Shown here one piece after another: positions 25,231-34,700 of a stretch of DNA of 64,000 bases. Below the pieces are notes generated by a model, which was given only the letters and a program-made list of their open reading frames with translations, did no database searches and was not told the origin of the DNA. Location: the NCBI RefSeq assembly GCF_043789415.1, contig NZ_JBDLLW010000001.1, forward strand, positions 1,054,001-1,118,000, given 5' to 3'. Position 1 is the first letter of the stretch. The number at the start of each line of letters is the position of its first letter. The position numbers were made by a program, and so were the translations under genes. This stretch comes from Renibacterium sp043789415 (lineage in GTDB: Bacteria > Actinomycetota > Actinomycetes > Actinomycetales > Micrococcaceae).

Positions 25231-28200
25231 TTACACTTCTTCGACGGAGTTCGGCTCGGCCCTGGAGAGGTCGATGCCGAGTTCCTCCGCGGCCCGGAAG
25301 ACTTCTTCATCCGAGTCACGCATTTCAATCGTGTTGCCCTCGGTGGAAAGAACTTCCACGTTGAGGCAGAGCGACTGCATTTCCTTGATCAGAACCTTGA
25401 AGGATTCGGGGATGCCCGGCTCCGGGATGTTCTCACCCTTGACGATCGCCTCGTAGACCTTCACACGTCCGTGAATGTCGTCAGACTTGATGGTCAGCAG
25501 TTCCTGCAGGGTGTATGCGGCGCCATAAGCTTCCAGCGCCCACACTTCCATTTCACCGAAGCGCTGTCCGCCGAACTGCGCCTTACCGCCCAGCGGCTGC
25601 TGGGTGATCATCGAGTACGGTCCGGTGGAGCGAGCGTGAATCTTGTCGTCCACCAAGTGGTGCAGCTTCAAGATGTACATGTAGCCGACCGAGATCGGGT
25701 CCGGGAACGGCTCGCCGGAGCGGCCGTCGAACAACCGGGTCTTACCGGAACGATCGATCAGCCGGTCGCCGTCGCGGGTCACGTTGGTGGAGTCCAGCAG
25801 GCCGGAGATCTCCTCTTCACGCGCACCGTCGAAGACCGGGGTGGCCAGCGTCTGGTTCGCAGCGGTCTCGCGAGGCATGTTCGGCAGATTCTTGATCCAC
25901 TCGGGTTCGCCTTCGACCTTCCAACCGGTTTTGGCGATCCAACCCAGGTGAAGTTCGAGCACCTGTCCGACGTTCATACGACCGGGCACACCCAACGGAT
26001 TCAACACTACATCAACCGGAGTTCCGTCAGCCAAGAACGGCATGTCCTCGATCGGCAGGATCTTGGAGATAACACCCTTGTTTCCGTGACGTCCAGCCAG
26101 CTTGTCGCCGTCGGTAATCTTACGCTTGGCGGCCACGTAGACGCGGACCAACTGGTTCACGCCTGGGGGCAGCTCGTCGTCGTTGTCCCGGTCGAAGACC
26201 CGGACGCCGATTACGGTGCCGGACTCGCCGTGCGGCACCTTGAGCGAGGTATCGCGGACTTCACGGCTCTTCTCACCGAAGATGGCGCGCAGCAGGCGCT
26301 CTTCCGGAGTCAGCTCGGTCTCGCCCTTAGGGGTGACCTTGCCGACCAGGATATCGCCGGCGTCGACTTCGGCACCGATGTGGATGATGCCGCGCTCGTC
26401 CAGCCCAGCCAGGATCTCCTCGGAGACGTTCGGGATGTCCCGAGTGATCTCTTCGGCACCCAGCTTGGTGTCGCGAGCGTCGATCTCATGCTCTTCGATG
26501 TGGATCGAGGAGAGCACGTCTTCGGCGACCAGGCGCTGCGAGAGGATGATCGCATCCTCGAAGTTGTGGCCTTCCCAGGACATGAAGGCGACCAGCAGGT
26601 TCTTGCCGAGCGCCAGTTCGCCCTGATCGGTGGCCGGGCCGTCGGCGATAATGCCGCCGACTTCCAGCCGCTGACCTTCGGAGACCAGAACACGCTGGTT
26701 ATAAGCGGTGCCCTGGTTAGAGCGGTTGTACTTGGCGATCCGGTAGTTGGTCTCGGTGCCGTCGTCGTTCAGCACGATCACCAGATCGGCGGAAACTTCG
26801 CTGACTACACCGGCCTTCTTGGCGATCACGACGTCGCCGGCGTCTACCGCTGCGGCGCGCTCCATACCGGTGCCCACCACGGGGGCCTCGGAACGGACCA
26901 ACGGCACAGCCTGACGCTGCATGTTCGCACCCATCAGAGCGCGGTTGGCGTCGTCGTGCTCCAGGAAGGGGATCAGCGCGGTAGCGACCGACACCATCTG
27001 GCGCGGGGAGACGTCCATGTACTCGACTTCGTCAGCCGGGATCAGCACGGGCTCGCCGCCACCGCCACGCTGGCGAACCAGCACGGTGTCTTCGACGAAC
27101 TTGCCGTTGGCATCCAGCGGAGCGTTCGCCTGAGCGATCACTACCTCGACCTCGTCATCCGCGGTCAGGTAATCAACGTCGTCGGAGACCTTACCCTTGG
27201 AGACCTTGCGGTACGGGGTTTCGATGAAGCCGAAGGGGTTGATCCGGCCGTAGGAGGCCAAGGAACCGATCAGACCGATGTTCGGGCCTTCAGGGGTTTC
27301 AATCGGGCACATCCGGCCGTAGTGCGAGGGGTGCACGTCACGGACTTCCATGCCTGCGCGGTCACGGGACAGACCGCCCGGGCCCAGCGCGGAAAGACGA
27401 CGCTTGTGCGTCAGACCGGCCAGCGGGTTGTTCTGATCCATGAACTGCGAAAGCTGAGAAGTACCGAAGAACTCCTTGATCGCGGCCACCACGGGGCGGA
27501 TGTTGATCAGGGTCTGCGGGGTGATCGCCTCGACGTCCTGAGTGGTCATCCGCTCGCGGACGACGCGCTCCATCCGGGAAAGACCGGTGCGGACCTGGTT
27601 CTCGATCAGCTCGCCCACAGCGCGGATACGACGGTTACCGAAGTGATCGATATCGTCGATCTCAACCCGGATCTCGACGTCCTTGCCCTCACGCTTAGCG
27701 GTCAGGGTCTTACCGCCGGCGTGCAGGGTGACCAGGAACTTGATCATCGCGACGATGTCATCGATGTCGAGCACCGAAGCGTTCGGAGCTGCCAGGGACT
27801 TGTCGATGCCCAGCTTGCGGTTGATCTTGTAACGGCCGACTTTGGCCAGATCGTAACGCTTCGGGTTGAAGTACAAGTTCTCCAACAAGGTCTGGGCGGC
27901 CTCAACGGTCGGCGGCTCGCCCGGGCGCAGCTTACGGTAGATATCCAGCAGAGCGTCCTCGCGGGTCGCGGTGCCGTCCTTCTCCAAGGTGGCGCGGATC
28001 GAGTCGAACTCGCCGAACTCCTCGAGGATCTGGCTCTCGGTCCAGCCGAGCGCCTTGAGCAGCACGGTGACGGACTGCTTGCGCTTGCGGTCGAGGCGGA
28101 CGCCGACCTGATCGCGCTTATCGATCTCGAGTTCGAACCAGGCACCACGTGAGGGGATGATCTTCGCGGTGAAGATGTCCTTATCGCTGGTCTTATCCGC

Positions 28201-28746
28201 GGTGCGCTCGAAATAAGCACCGGGTGAACGAACCAGCTGGGAGACCACGACACGCTCGGTGCCGTTGATCACGAAGGTGCCCTTCTCCGTCATCAGCGGG
28301 AAGTCGCCCATGAACACGGTCTGCTGCTTGATCTCGCCGGTGTTGTTGTTCATGAACTCGGCTTTGACGTACAGCGGAGCAGCATAGGTCGCGTCGCGAT
28401 CCTTGCACTCATCCATGGTGTACTTCGGATCAGCGAACTCGGGCTCGGAGAAGCTCAGGGACATGGTGCCCTGGAAATCCTCGATCGGAGAGATCTCTTC
28501 GAAAATGTCAGCCAGACCGGAAGTGGTGGCTACGCTTTCGTCTCCGGAGTCCACGGCTTTTTGCATCCGACCCTGCCAGCGCTCATTACCGACCAGCCAG
28601 TCAAAGCTTTCGGTTTGCAGCGCGAGCAGATTCGGAACATCAAGCGGTTCGTGAATCTTAGCGAATGAAATACGCCGGGTTGCACCGTCAGTGCTGTTGG
28701 CGTCGTTGTTAGCGGTTTGATTATTAGAGGCGCTTGAGGCGACCAA
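25231..28746 (-). CDS. rpoB: RNA polymerase beta subunit
   Basis: A 1,171-residue beta subunit. The rifampicin-binding stretch GTSQLSQFMDQNNPLAGLTHKR...LSALGPGGL is intact, with wild-type D, H and S at the usual resistance positions. The C-terminal half shows KMDKL-independent conserved blocks such as ADGTPVDVVLNPLGVPGRMN and GGKAQFGGQRFGEMEVWAL. I choose the TTG at 28746 because GGAAGGA lies just upstream and the resulting MVASSASNN start matches related proteins as I recall them. An in-frame GTG at 28761 would overlap that ribosome site. First gene of the rpoBC unit, with its own promoter region. Confidence 0.97.
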   Translation of the reverse strand: MVASSASNNQTANNDANSTDGATRRISFAKIHEPLDVPNLLALQTESFDWLVGNERWQGRMQKAVDSGDESVATTSGLADIFEEISPIEDFQGTMSLSFSEPEFADPKYTMDECKDRDATYAAPLYVKAEFMNNNTGEIKQQTVFMGDFPLMTEKGTFVINGTERVVVSQLVRSPGAYFERTADKTSDKDIFTAKIIPSRGAWFELEIDKRDQVGVRLDRKRKQSVTVLLKALGWTESQILEEFGEFDSIRATLEKDGTATREDALLDIYRKLRPGEPPTVEAAQTLLENLYFNPKRYDLAKVGRYKINRKLGIDKSLAAPNASVLDIDDIVAMIKFLVTLHAGGKTLTAKREGKDVEIRVEIDDIDHFGNRRIRAVGELIENQVRTGLSRMERVVRERMTTQDVEAITPQTLINIRPVVAAIKEFFGTSQLSQFMDQNNPLAGLTHKRRLSALGPGGLSRDRAGMEVRDVHPSHYGRMCPIETPEGPNIGLIGSLASYGRINPFGFIETPYRKVSKGKVSDDVDYLTADDEVEVVIAQANAPLDANGKFVEDTVLVRQRGGGGEPVLIPADEVEYMDVSPRQMVSVATALIPFLEHDDANRALMGANMQRQAVPLVRSEAPVVGTGMERAAAVDAGDVVIAKKAGVVSEVSADLVIVLNDDGTETNYRIAKYNRSNQGTAYNQRVLVSEGQRLEVGGIIADGPATDQGELALGKNLLVAFMSWEGHNFEDAIILSQRLVAEDVLSSIHIEEHEIDARDTKLGAEEITRDIPNVSEEILAGLDERGIIHIGAEVDAGDILVGKVTPKGETELTPEERLLRAIFGEKSREVRDTSLKVPHGESGTVIGVRVFDRDNDDELPPGVNQLVRVYVAAKRKITDGDKLAGRHGNKGVISKILPIEDMPFLADGTPVDVVLNPLGVPGRMNVGQVLELHLGWIAKTGWKVEGEPEWIKNLPNMPRETAANQTLATPVFDGAREEEISGLLDSTNVTRDGDRLIDRSGKTRLFDGRSGEPFPDPISVGYMYILKLHHLVDDKIHARSTGPYSMITQQPLGGKAQFGGQRFGEMEVWALEAYGAAYTLQELLTIKSDDIHGRVKVYEAIVKGENIPEPGIPESFKVLIKEMQSLCLNVEVLSTEGNTIEMRDSDEEVFRAAEELGIDLSRAEPNSVEEV

Positions 28747-28929
28747 GAGGGATCCTTCCACAGACCTTCAGGCTACTGCGACTCTCCTAAGATCTTTTCG
28801 ATCACTACCGCTACCATTGCTCCACTACTCGAGAACATGGCGAGCCCACCGCTATATGAAGGCTGAGGGTAAACAGGAAAGACGCGAATCTCTAATCTAC
28901 CTCATCGGACCAAATAAGTCCAGCCTGTC

Positions 28930-28959
28930 AGAGTACGCCCATCAACCGGCAGAAGGCAA
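28930..28959 (-). promoter_or_regulatory. Candidate rpoB promoter
   Basis: On the minus strand TTGCCT (28954-28959) and TACTCT (28930-28935) are 18 bases apart, giving a leader of about 180 bases before rpoB. TAGATT slightly downstream is an alternative -10. No other gene lies in this 262-base gap. Confidence 0.4.
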
Positions 28960-29008
28960 GGGTCTTGCGGAAAATGTGCGCTGATTCCCACGGTAATCTT
29001 TCCGAGTT

Positions 29009-30571
29009 TTAGCGCCTGCGCACCCCTTGAGCATTGGTTGCCACGAGCTGAGCAGGTTCCTCGCCGAGCTGTGAGGAGTATGTGAAAACCAGCTCACCCC
29101 CTTTCCACTCAGCTCCTCCTGAGATGGAGAGACTCACCTGACGAGTGATCGTCAATCTGCGCGAATCCTTGCCCTTGAGCAAGGCAAAGCCCGCCTGCAC
29201 CTGTTTCGGGTTCAGTTGCGGCAGCGGAAAGGACCGTTCAGCGGCAGAGCCGATGCCTCCTATCGAACCCTGTTTGTTGAAGGTAGCGCCGCCTTCCTGG
29301 TAACTCCAGATGCCCGTACCCTTGGCGCCGTCCCCCGCGTCGACCTGAGCTTCCAAAGTCTGATCGGTCACCGTGAGCTGGGTGATCTGTTGATTTTTCA
29401 AAGCGGCCTTCAGTCCGTTCAGAGCAGTGGGCAGATTCGCCGGATCGAGCAATGAGTGAAGAATAACCTCCTGGTGGTCCTCGGTGTTCACTGAGAGCCC
29501 GACCCCGGTCGAAGAGACCGTCACCACACCGTCACCGTAATCACCGGAGACATAGATATTGAATTGCGCAGGTTTGCCGAGGATGCGGGACAACTGAACA
29601 TGGCTGACCTGGCCCCCTGTCACCTTGGTCAGCTCCGGTGCCTTGTCGATATAACTCTGCAGGTTCGCGAAGCTCAGCTTGGCGACGTCGAAAACCTCTT
29701 CGCTGAAGTCCTGCGGTTGAATCGAGGCGGGCCCTTCGCGGGTAGCGCCGCCGGCGTTGTAGCCGAACTCATCGATTTTCGTTGATCCCGGCGCAGTGGG
29801 AGCCTCAGCCCGCACCCGGCCTGGGTAAAAGACGATGCTGGTGAACTGGCTGCCCCCGGTAGCTTTTTCCAGCTCTTGAATAATCAGCTGGCCATGTTCT
29901 TCGGTCAGTGCATTGACTCCGGCGAACCGATCCGCATTGCCTTGAAAAAAGGACAGCACCGGCTCTCTGAACGGCACCACCACTGCGGCTACCGCGACAA
30001 TAAAAGCCACCAGCTGGAGGCCCACCCCCACTCTGGCCTTAGTCTTTGGAATCTCTCCGGAGTACTCGGGCATCCCGGCATAGGAAGAAGCACCCACACG
30101 CGGAGCATTTCGAGTGAAATCTGCTGGCGGATTCTTTTCCACCGCCACTACGCCCTGATATTTAGCGGAGATCCGAACTACGATTCGCGAACCGGGCTGG
30201 AATCGCGCCATTTCCAGAATTGAAACCAGAGTTCTGGCGGTGGTTTTAAAGGGGAACCCACCATAGGGATGCACCACTAGTCCTAGCTGGAATCCGTGCT
30301 GCGAATCATTGATGATCAGCCCGGTACGGCTCACCGTGAGCACCTCAGCCCAGGCGAGTTCGCCATTGCTGGTCACTTCTCGGAATTCCCTGGGATCTCC
30401 TCGGAAGCCGCCGAGCACGCTCCGCGCCACTCCTTGGAGAATCAGCAGGAGGAATCCCAGCACTAGCCCGGCCACGCCAATCGCAATCAACCACCAGATG
30501 GGCACCAGGAAGCTAACCAGCAGGGCGGCCATCCCGGCTCCGAGAAGCGCCGATCCAATCACCTTGATCAT
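29009..30571 (-). CDS. Membrane protein with a soluble beta domain between helices, unknown
   Basis: A 520-residue protein. Two adjacent helices at residues 3-50 are followed by a cytoplasmic domain of about 110 residues. Its pattern (AEVLTVSRTGLIINDSQHGFQLGLVVHP...RTLVSILEMARFQPGSRIVVRIS) resembles the short beta-domain found near SHOCT motifs in many actinobacterial proteins. A third helix follows near residues 187-207 (LQLVAFIVAVAAVVVPF), then about 310 extracellular residues, beta-rich and repetitive, with no cysteines seen. The ATG at 30571 with GGAGG is preferred over an upstream in-frame start. No enzyme motif is visible. It is convergent with nothing and downstream of another unknown gene. 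Confidence 0.75.
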   Translation of the reverse strand: MIKVIGSALLGAGMAALLVSFLVPIWWLIAIGVAGLVLGFLLLILQGVARSVLGGFRGDPREFREVTSNGELAWAEVLTVSRTGLIINDSQHGFQLGLVVHPYGGFPFKTTARTLVSILEMARFQPGSRIVVRISAKYQGVVAVEKNPPADFTRNAPRVGASSYAGMPEYSGEIPKTKARVGVGLQLVAFIVAVAAVVVPFREPVLSFFQGNADRFAGVNALTEEHGQLIIQELEKATGGSQFTSIVFYPGRVRAEAPTAPGSTKIDEFGYNAGGATREGPASIQPQDFSEEVFDVAKLSFANLQSYIDKAPELTKVTGGQVSHVQLSRILGKPAQFNIYVSGDYGDGVVTVSSTGVGLSVNTEDHQEVILHSLLDPANLPTALNGLKAALKNQQITQLTVTDQTLEAQVDAGDGAKGTGIWSYQEGGATFNKQGSIGGIGSAAERSFPLPQLNPKQVQAGFALLKGKDSRRLTITRQVSLSISGGAEWKGGELVFTYSSQLGEEPAQLVATNAQGVRRR

Positions 30572-30602
30572 GCAAACCTCCGATGGCTTAACAAGCGCTT
30601 GG

Positions 30603-30618
30603 CCTTGACCAGTCAAGG
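30603..30618. promoter_or_regulatory. Inverted repeat upstream of the 520-residue membrane protein gene
   Basis: CCTTGAC-CA-GTCAAGG, seven-base perfect arms, 32 bases before the start codon at 30571. Could be an operator or a small leader hairpin. Confidence 0.4.
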
Positions 30619-30719
30619 GAAAAGCTACCGGAGGTTTCAGGCTTATTTCAATATTGACTTATCTATGCGGTGATGCTGCGTGATGCAATGCTTCAGAGCG
30701 CGTAGGAGATTTAACGGAA

Positions 30720-31211
30720 TCAGCCGAGTTCGGCGACTGACCGATCCACCTCAGGCGCCGAGGTCGTACCCGCCAAAGCGTCAAGAACCCCAGAAGAAAG
30801 CTCAGGATGCCGGGAGGCATATCGGGCCTTCAAAGGTGCATCCTTCGAGGTGAGGATAAAACTGACACTACGAGCAAAGAGACTTCTTAAAGTGGCCAGC
30901 TCAACCGGAATTGACTCCAGGAACTCCAGGGCGAGCGGCCCCAGATCCGCCTGATTCAGTTCGGCTACTGAGGCATGCATGCCAAAGGAGCGCAGCAGAT
31001 CGGCGATGTCCAGCACGAAGTTATTCAGCCGATCAGGCCCCACCTGTTCGAGGCACTGGCTGAGAATATATTGCAACACGAGGGCGGCCTGGTCCGAAGA
31101 TTGGGTGGTCCAGCTAAGACGCTCTGCACCTTCCCTGGGCGTGGCGGGAGCCTGAGAGGGAGTCAGCACCAGCCGAGAAACACGCTCCTGCATCTCACTC
31201 CTGAATTTCAT
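30720..31211 (-). CDS. Hypothetical helical protein, 163 residues
   Basis: A soluble, probably all-helical protein without signal peptide, cysteine motif or recognisable domain. It has one cysteine (LSQCLEQVG), hydrophobic heptad-like stretches around residues 45-75 and 90-115, and a serine/glutamate-rich C-terminus. The ATG at 31211 is three bases downstream of a 16-bp stem-loop that contains the only purine-rich ribosome site (GAGAGAG). A 34-base triple-repeat element shared with the ALF-repeat gene lies 144-177 bases upstream, so the two genes are probably regulated together. Function unknown. Confidence 0.65.
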   Translation of the reverse strand: MKFRSEMQERVSRLVLTPSQAPATPREGAERLSWTTQSSDQAALVLQYILSQCLEQVGPDRLNNFVLDIADLLRSFGMHASVAELNQADLGPLALEFLESIPVELATLRSLFARSVSFILTSKDAPLKARYASRHPELSSGVLDALAGTTSAPEVDRSVAELG

Positions 31212-31214
31212 CGG

Positions 31215-31260
31215 ATGGCTCTCTCTGCGGATTCAATAAGAAGCCCGCAGAGAGAGCCAT
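31215..31260 (-). promoter_or_regulatory. Ribosome-site-sequestering stem-loop
   Basis: ATGGCTCTCTCTGCGG (31215-31230) and CCGCAGAGAGAGCCAT (31245-31260) are perfect 16-base complements with a 14-base loop. In the mRNA the 3' arm carries GAGAGAG and ends three bases before the ATG at 31211. It should hide the ribosome site unless something opens it. A short out-of-frame upstream frame starts inside the 5' arm. Confidence 0.6.
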
Positions 31261-31354
31261 TTGCGTAAGGATCGATACCTATTGGCATCAACTTTCCTCA
31301 GAATTTATCAGTTCAATAAGCGTAAAAAGAGGGGTTTTCGGCTCATCGGCAAAA

Positions 31355-31388
31355 CTTCCAATCACTTCCAACAAAACTTCCAATAAAA
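31355..31388 (-). repeat. Triple TTGGAAG direct repeat, copy 1
   Basis: On the minus strand TTGGAAG occurs three times, 12 and then 10 bases apart, about one helical turn each. The plus-strand heptamers start at 31355, 31365 and 31377. A copy differing at one of 34 bases lies at 35187-35220. Looks like a binding array for a tandemly bound activator. Confidence 0.75.
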
Positions 31389-31556
31389 AGCTCACCTAGG
31401 CAAGAATCTATACTATGAATAGAACTCGGAATAACGAAACACCCAAACCCGCCGACCGTACTTACTATTAGCCGAAGTTTTCTCTATATATTTCAATACC
31501 TAAGCTGGGACGCTAGCTCCCCCTCATCGATTTCAAACCAAGAATATAGATTGAAT

Positions 31557-31754
31557 CTACCGATCAACCCCACGTCTTGTGCGAATTTTTAACAAAAAGA
31601 AAATCCCAAGAAGTATTATGCCAATAAAAACCATCCCTATTCCGATTTCCAGAATAGAATTATTTAGCGCAACCATACCTAAAAATAAAAATATGATCGA
31701 AACTATGAAAACAGCCATAGCAGCAATTCTGAAGAATTCGGCTTTAATACGCAT
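31557..31754 (-). CDS. 65-residue two-helix membrane protein, candidate partner of the ALF-repeat protein
   Basis: The protein begins MRIKAEFFRIAAMAVFIVS. It has two hydrophobic helices (about residues 8-30 and 36-57) joined by a short ALNNSILEIG turn, with a basic C-terminus (KIRTRRGVDR). The ATG at 31754 has GGAG ten bases upstream, inside the last codons of the preceding gene, and starts seven bases after that gene's stop. Base composition is markedly AT-rich compared with neighbours, suggesting separate origin. The size, topology and position are those of a membrane immunity or accessory protein for the upstream product; this is inference only. Confidence 0.6.
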   Translation of the reverse strand: MRIKAEFFRIAAMAVFIVSIIFLFLGMVALNNSILEIGIGMVFIGIILLGIFFLLKIRTRRGVDR

Positions 31755-31761
31755 TGTTATC

Positions 31762-34700
31762 TCACTCCTGAGGCCCACACCACGGAACCGTAACGAACCA
31801 AATAAAGTGTAATGTAACACCCGTGCCTAGGGCGTTGCACATAGTAATGAATCCAGCTTCTATGGCAAAGACTCCAGCCAAGGCTCCCAGGACTGCCCCG
31901 AGAGGAGGGATCTCCGCTAAAAACAAAGCTGCCCACCCTAAGTAACCTGCCATTACTCCATACGCACCAGACACGAGCGTAGCCAAACAGCTATTCATCT
32001 CCACATGTGTACCCCAACCATCAGCCCATACCCGGTTGCGGCCGACACAGTTGGGAACTAGCTTTGTGGATTGAGCATCAACGAGCTCAAGCTTCGACGC
32101 ACTCAAATTCAATGTTGACTTTAATTGGCTCCGACTATTCTCTCTCACGTTTATAGAGCTCTCCAGACGTTGTTGGGTAGCGGCGAGACTGATGGCAGAA
32201 CTTGCACTTTGCGCGGCCGAATTCGCATCGGCACCTGCCTTTATCGCTGCCGAACTAGCGGCGCTCGCTGCTTGTGCAGCCAGACCTGATGAGCCCTGCG
32301 CCCACATGGATGATCCATATGCGGTTTTCGCTTCTAAGCTTGCTTGATTGGCCGCAGCTCTGGCCGAAATCGCCGCATTATTCGCAGTAACCGCTGTGGC
32401 ATTGGCAAGATTTGCTGACTGCTGTGCCTGGTTAGCTGACTTGACTGCATTATCAGCGAAAGTCTTCGCTTGTCCTGCATACTTTGCTGCATCGGCGGCA
32501 TATTTTTGCGCGTCCGCCGCCGCCTTACGCGCAGTAGCAGCCACTTGCTGCGCGGTGGCAGCATTCGCCCTGGCGGTGGCTGCATCGGCATCGGCTTTCT
32601 CAATCAAACCGTTAATGCTCGCCACATGTGCTGCAGTCTGCTGATCCCGAACCGCAGCCTCAAACTGGCCGGAAGCGAGAAAACTCGATACGTAACTCTG
32701 AGGTCCTTCAAGCGCCACCTCAGCAGCTGCCTTTGTCTCAGGCCCAACAGTAGCGAGCATGTTATAGACCGTCTTACGATCATCCAGCTGAGCAGCAGCG
32801 TACTGATCTTTCTGAAGGAAGGTTCGAGTTGCTTCCAAAGTATCCGCGTCAAGGGCTGCTTGAGCAGCCTTCTTCACCTCGCTACCACCGGTTTCCAGTA
32901 ACTTATAGACCTGCTTGCGATCCTCAGTCTCGGTGAGCTTCCAACGATCAACCGTGAGGAACTGATGAATAGCGGCTGCATCCTGCGTCAGCACATTCTT
33001 TGCCGGAGCTTTGAGCACATCCCGCCCCACATGAGCTAGCTCGTACGCCTGATCCCATTCATCCTGCCCACCGGCAATCTGAAAGCCGTGCACAATGAAT
33101 TCCTTCATCATTTCCGGTGAACTACCGATAGCCTGCTGTGCGGAAGCCACTGCCCAAGGACCAGCGGTCTCCATCACACCGAAAACAGCCTTCTTCACAT
33201 CGCCCAACTGGCTATCAAGATCTGCGCCAGGGGCAGTGAGTTTAGTCAACAGTTCTTTTGTGGTCGCCGCTGCGGCACTGGCTTGAGCGATCTCTTCATC
33301 TTGTGCTTTTTGCTGCTCCGTAGCCAGTTGCGCATCTTCGCTCGCCTGCGCCATCTGGAATTCCTTCTCGGCAGCCAGTCGATCTGCGTCAGCCTTCCGA
33401 GCAAGAGCCTGGACCACCCTGGCCTTATCAACAGCAGCGGTAGCGATATTCGCTGCCGTGGTCGCAGCATTGGCATATTCCGTGGACTTTGTTGCAGCAG
33501 CGGCAGCATTCCCAGCCTGAGCAGCAGCGGTATCCGCAGCAGTGGCTGCAGCATTGGCATGAGCTACCGCATCTTGAGCAGCCGTCTTGGCGATATTTGC
33601 TTGAGTGCTTGCCTGATCTGCCAGAGAATTCACCGCTGCAGCTGCGGCAGCCGCCCGGTTTGCAGCGGCATTCGCCCTCTGAGCAGCGGCATTCGCTAGA
33701 GCAGCTTGCTCACCGGAAACGCCAGCTTCACCAGCTGCAGAAGCAGCGGCAGAAGCAGCACCAGCCGCGTTCTGCCCCGCGCTGGCTGCAGAGGCAGCGG
33801 CAGACTTTGAAGCGTCAACAGCATTGGCGGCGTCTGCCGCAGCCGCGGCAGCGCTAGAAGCGCCAGCCGCAGCAGAGCGAGCATTCGTAGCTGCGGCTCT
33901 CGCCGCTGCAGCCTTACTAGCATCCGTCGCCGCTGCGGCAGCAGCCCACTGCGCTGAAGCAGCGGCTTGCTCGGTACGCACTGCTGCAGAAGCCGCATTA
34001 GCCGCCGCATTAGCCGCCTGAGCTAGCGCCTCTCGGGCTTGCTGAGCGGCACTGATTGCAATCTGAGTGGCTTTCAGCGCCTGATTAGCCAAAGAGGCAG
34101 CGCGCGCAGCAGCCGCACTGGCTTTCCTCGCCGAACCAGCAGATGCTTTCGCTTCATTGGCAGCCTGCTGCGCAGCCTGCTTGGCCAGCTGCGCGGCCTT
34201 CACTGCCTGGGCCGAAGCGTTCTTGGCTTTCTTGGTCAACATAATCGCCTGCTGCGAGGCGCTCTTCGCCTGAGCGGCTAATTGAGTGACAGTAGCCGTC
34301 TCAGCATCGTGTGCCGCCGCCACGAACTGCCCATACCGCAGGAAGTCTGCAACGGCAGTAGGGACATCAGAGTCAAGCGCGGCGTTAGCACCAGCGACCA
34401 CACTGGGTGAAGAGCTCAGAAGATTATAGACAGCTTTGCGCTGGTCCGTGCTCTCTGCAACAGCCATTCCGGAATTGACGAACTGCTGGACTGCAACGTC
34501 ACCGGCGTCCAACGCGGCTTGAGCAGCTTTCTTGACGGTATTTCCGCCTTCGACGGTGGCTGTATAGGTTGTCTTTCGATCATCCTCGAGCCAGGCAGTT
34601 TTCAGCCCAGTGGAAAGAAAAGTCTGCATGGCTTGCAACGAATCGTCGTTTAGGGCCGTCTCAGCAGCTGTACGCGTCGATGACCCGCCCATCAGCGCTA

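Larger units (their letters stand above)
31212..31556. other. 345-base AT-rich intergenic region
   Basis: Between the 163-residue protein gene and the two-helix protein gene. It contains a strong stem-loop (31215-31260) and a triple repeat (31355-31388), then an AT-rich stretch (31389-31556) with no gene, terminator or clear promoter that I can see. Confidence 0.6.

Noticed and set aside
25471..28152. 893-codon open frame on the plus strand opposite rpoB
   Set aside because: Exact antisense of rpoB, rich in D/V/H/Q as expected for a mirror of a GC-rich gene, with no ribosome site or independent motif.
32334..34281. Several open frames in other registers within the ALF-repeat gene
   Set aside because: Produced by the alanine-rich GCN/GCA repeats of the real gene; no ribosome sites.
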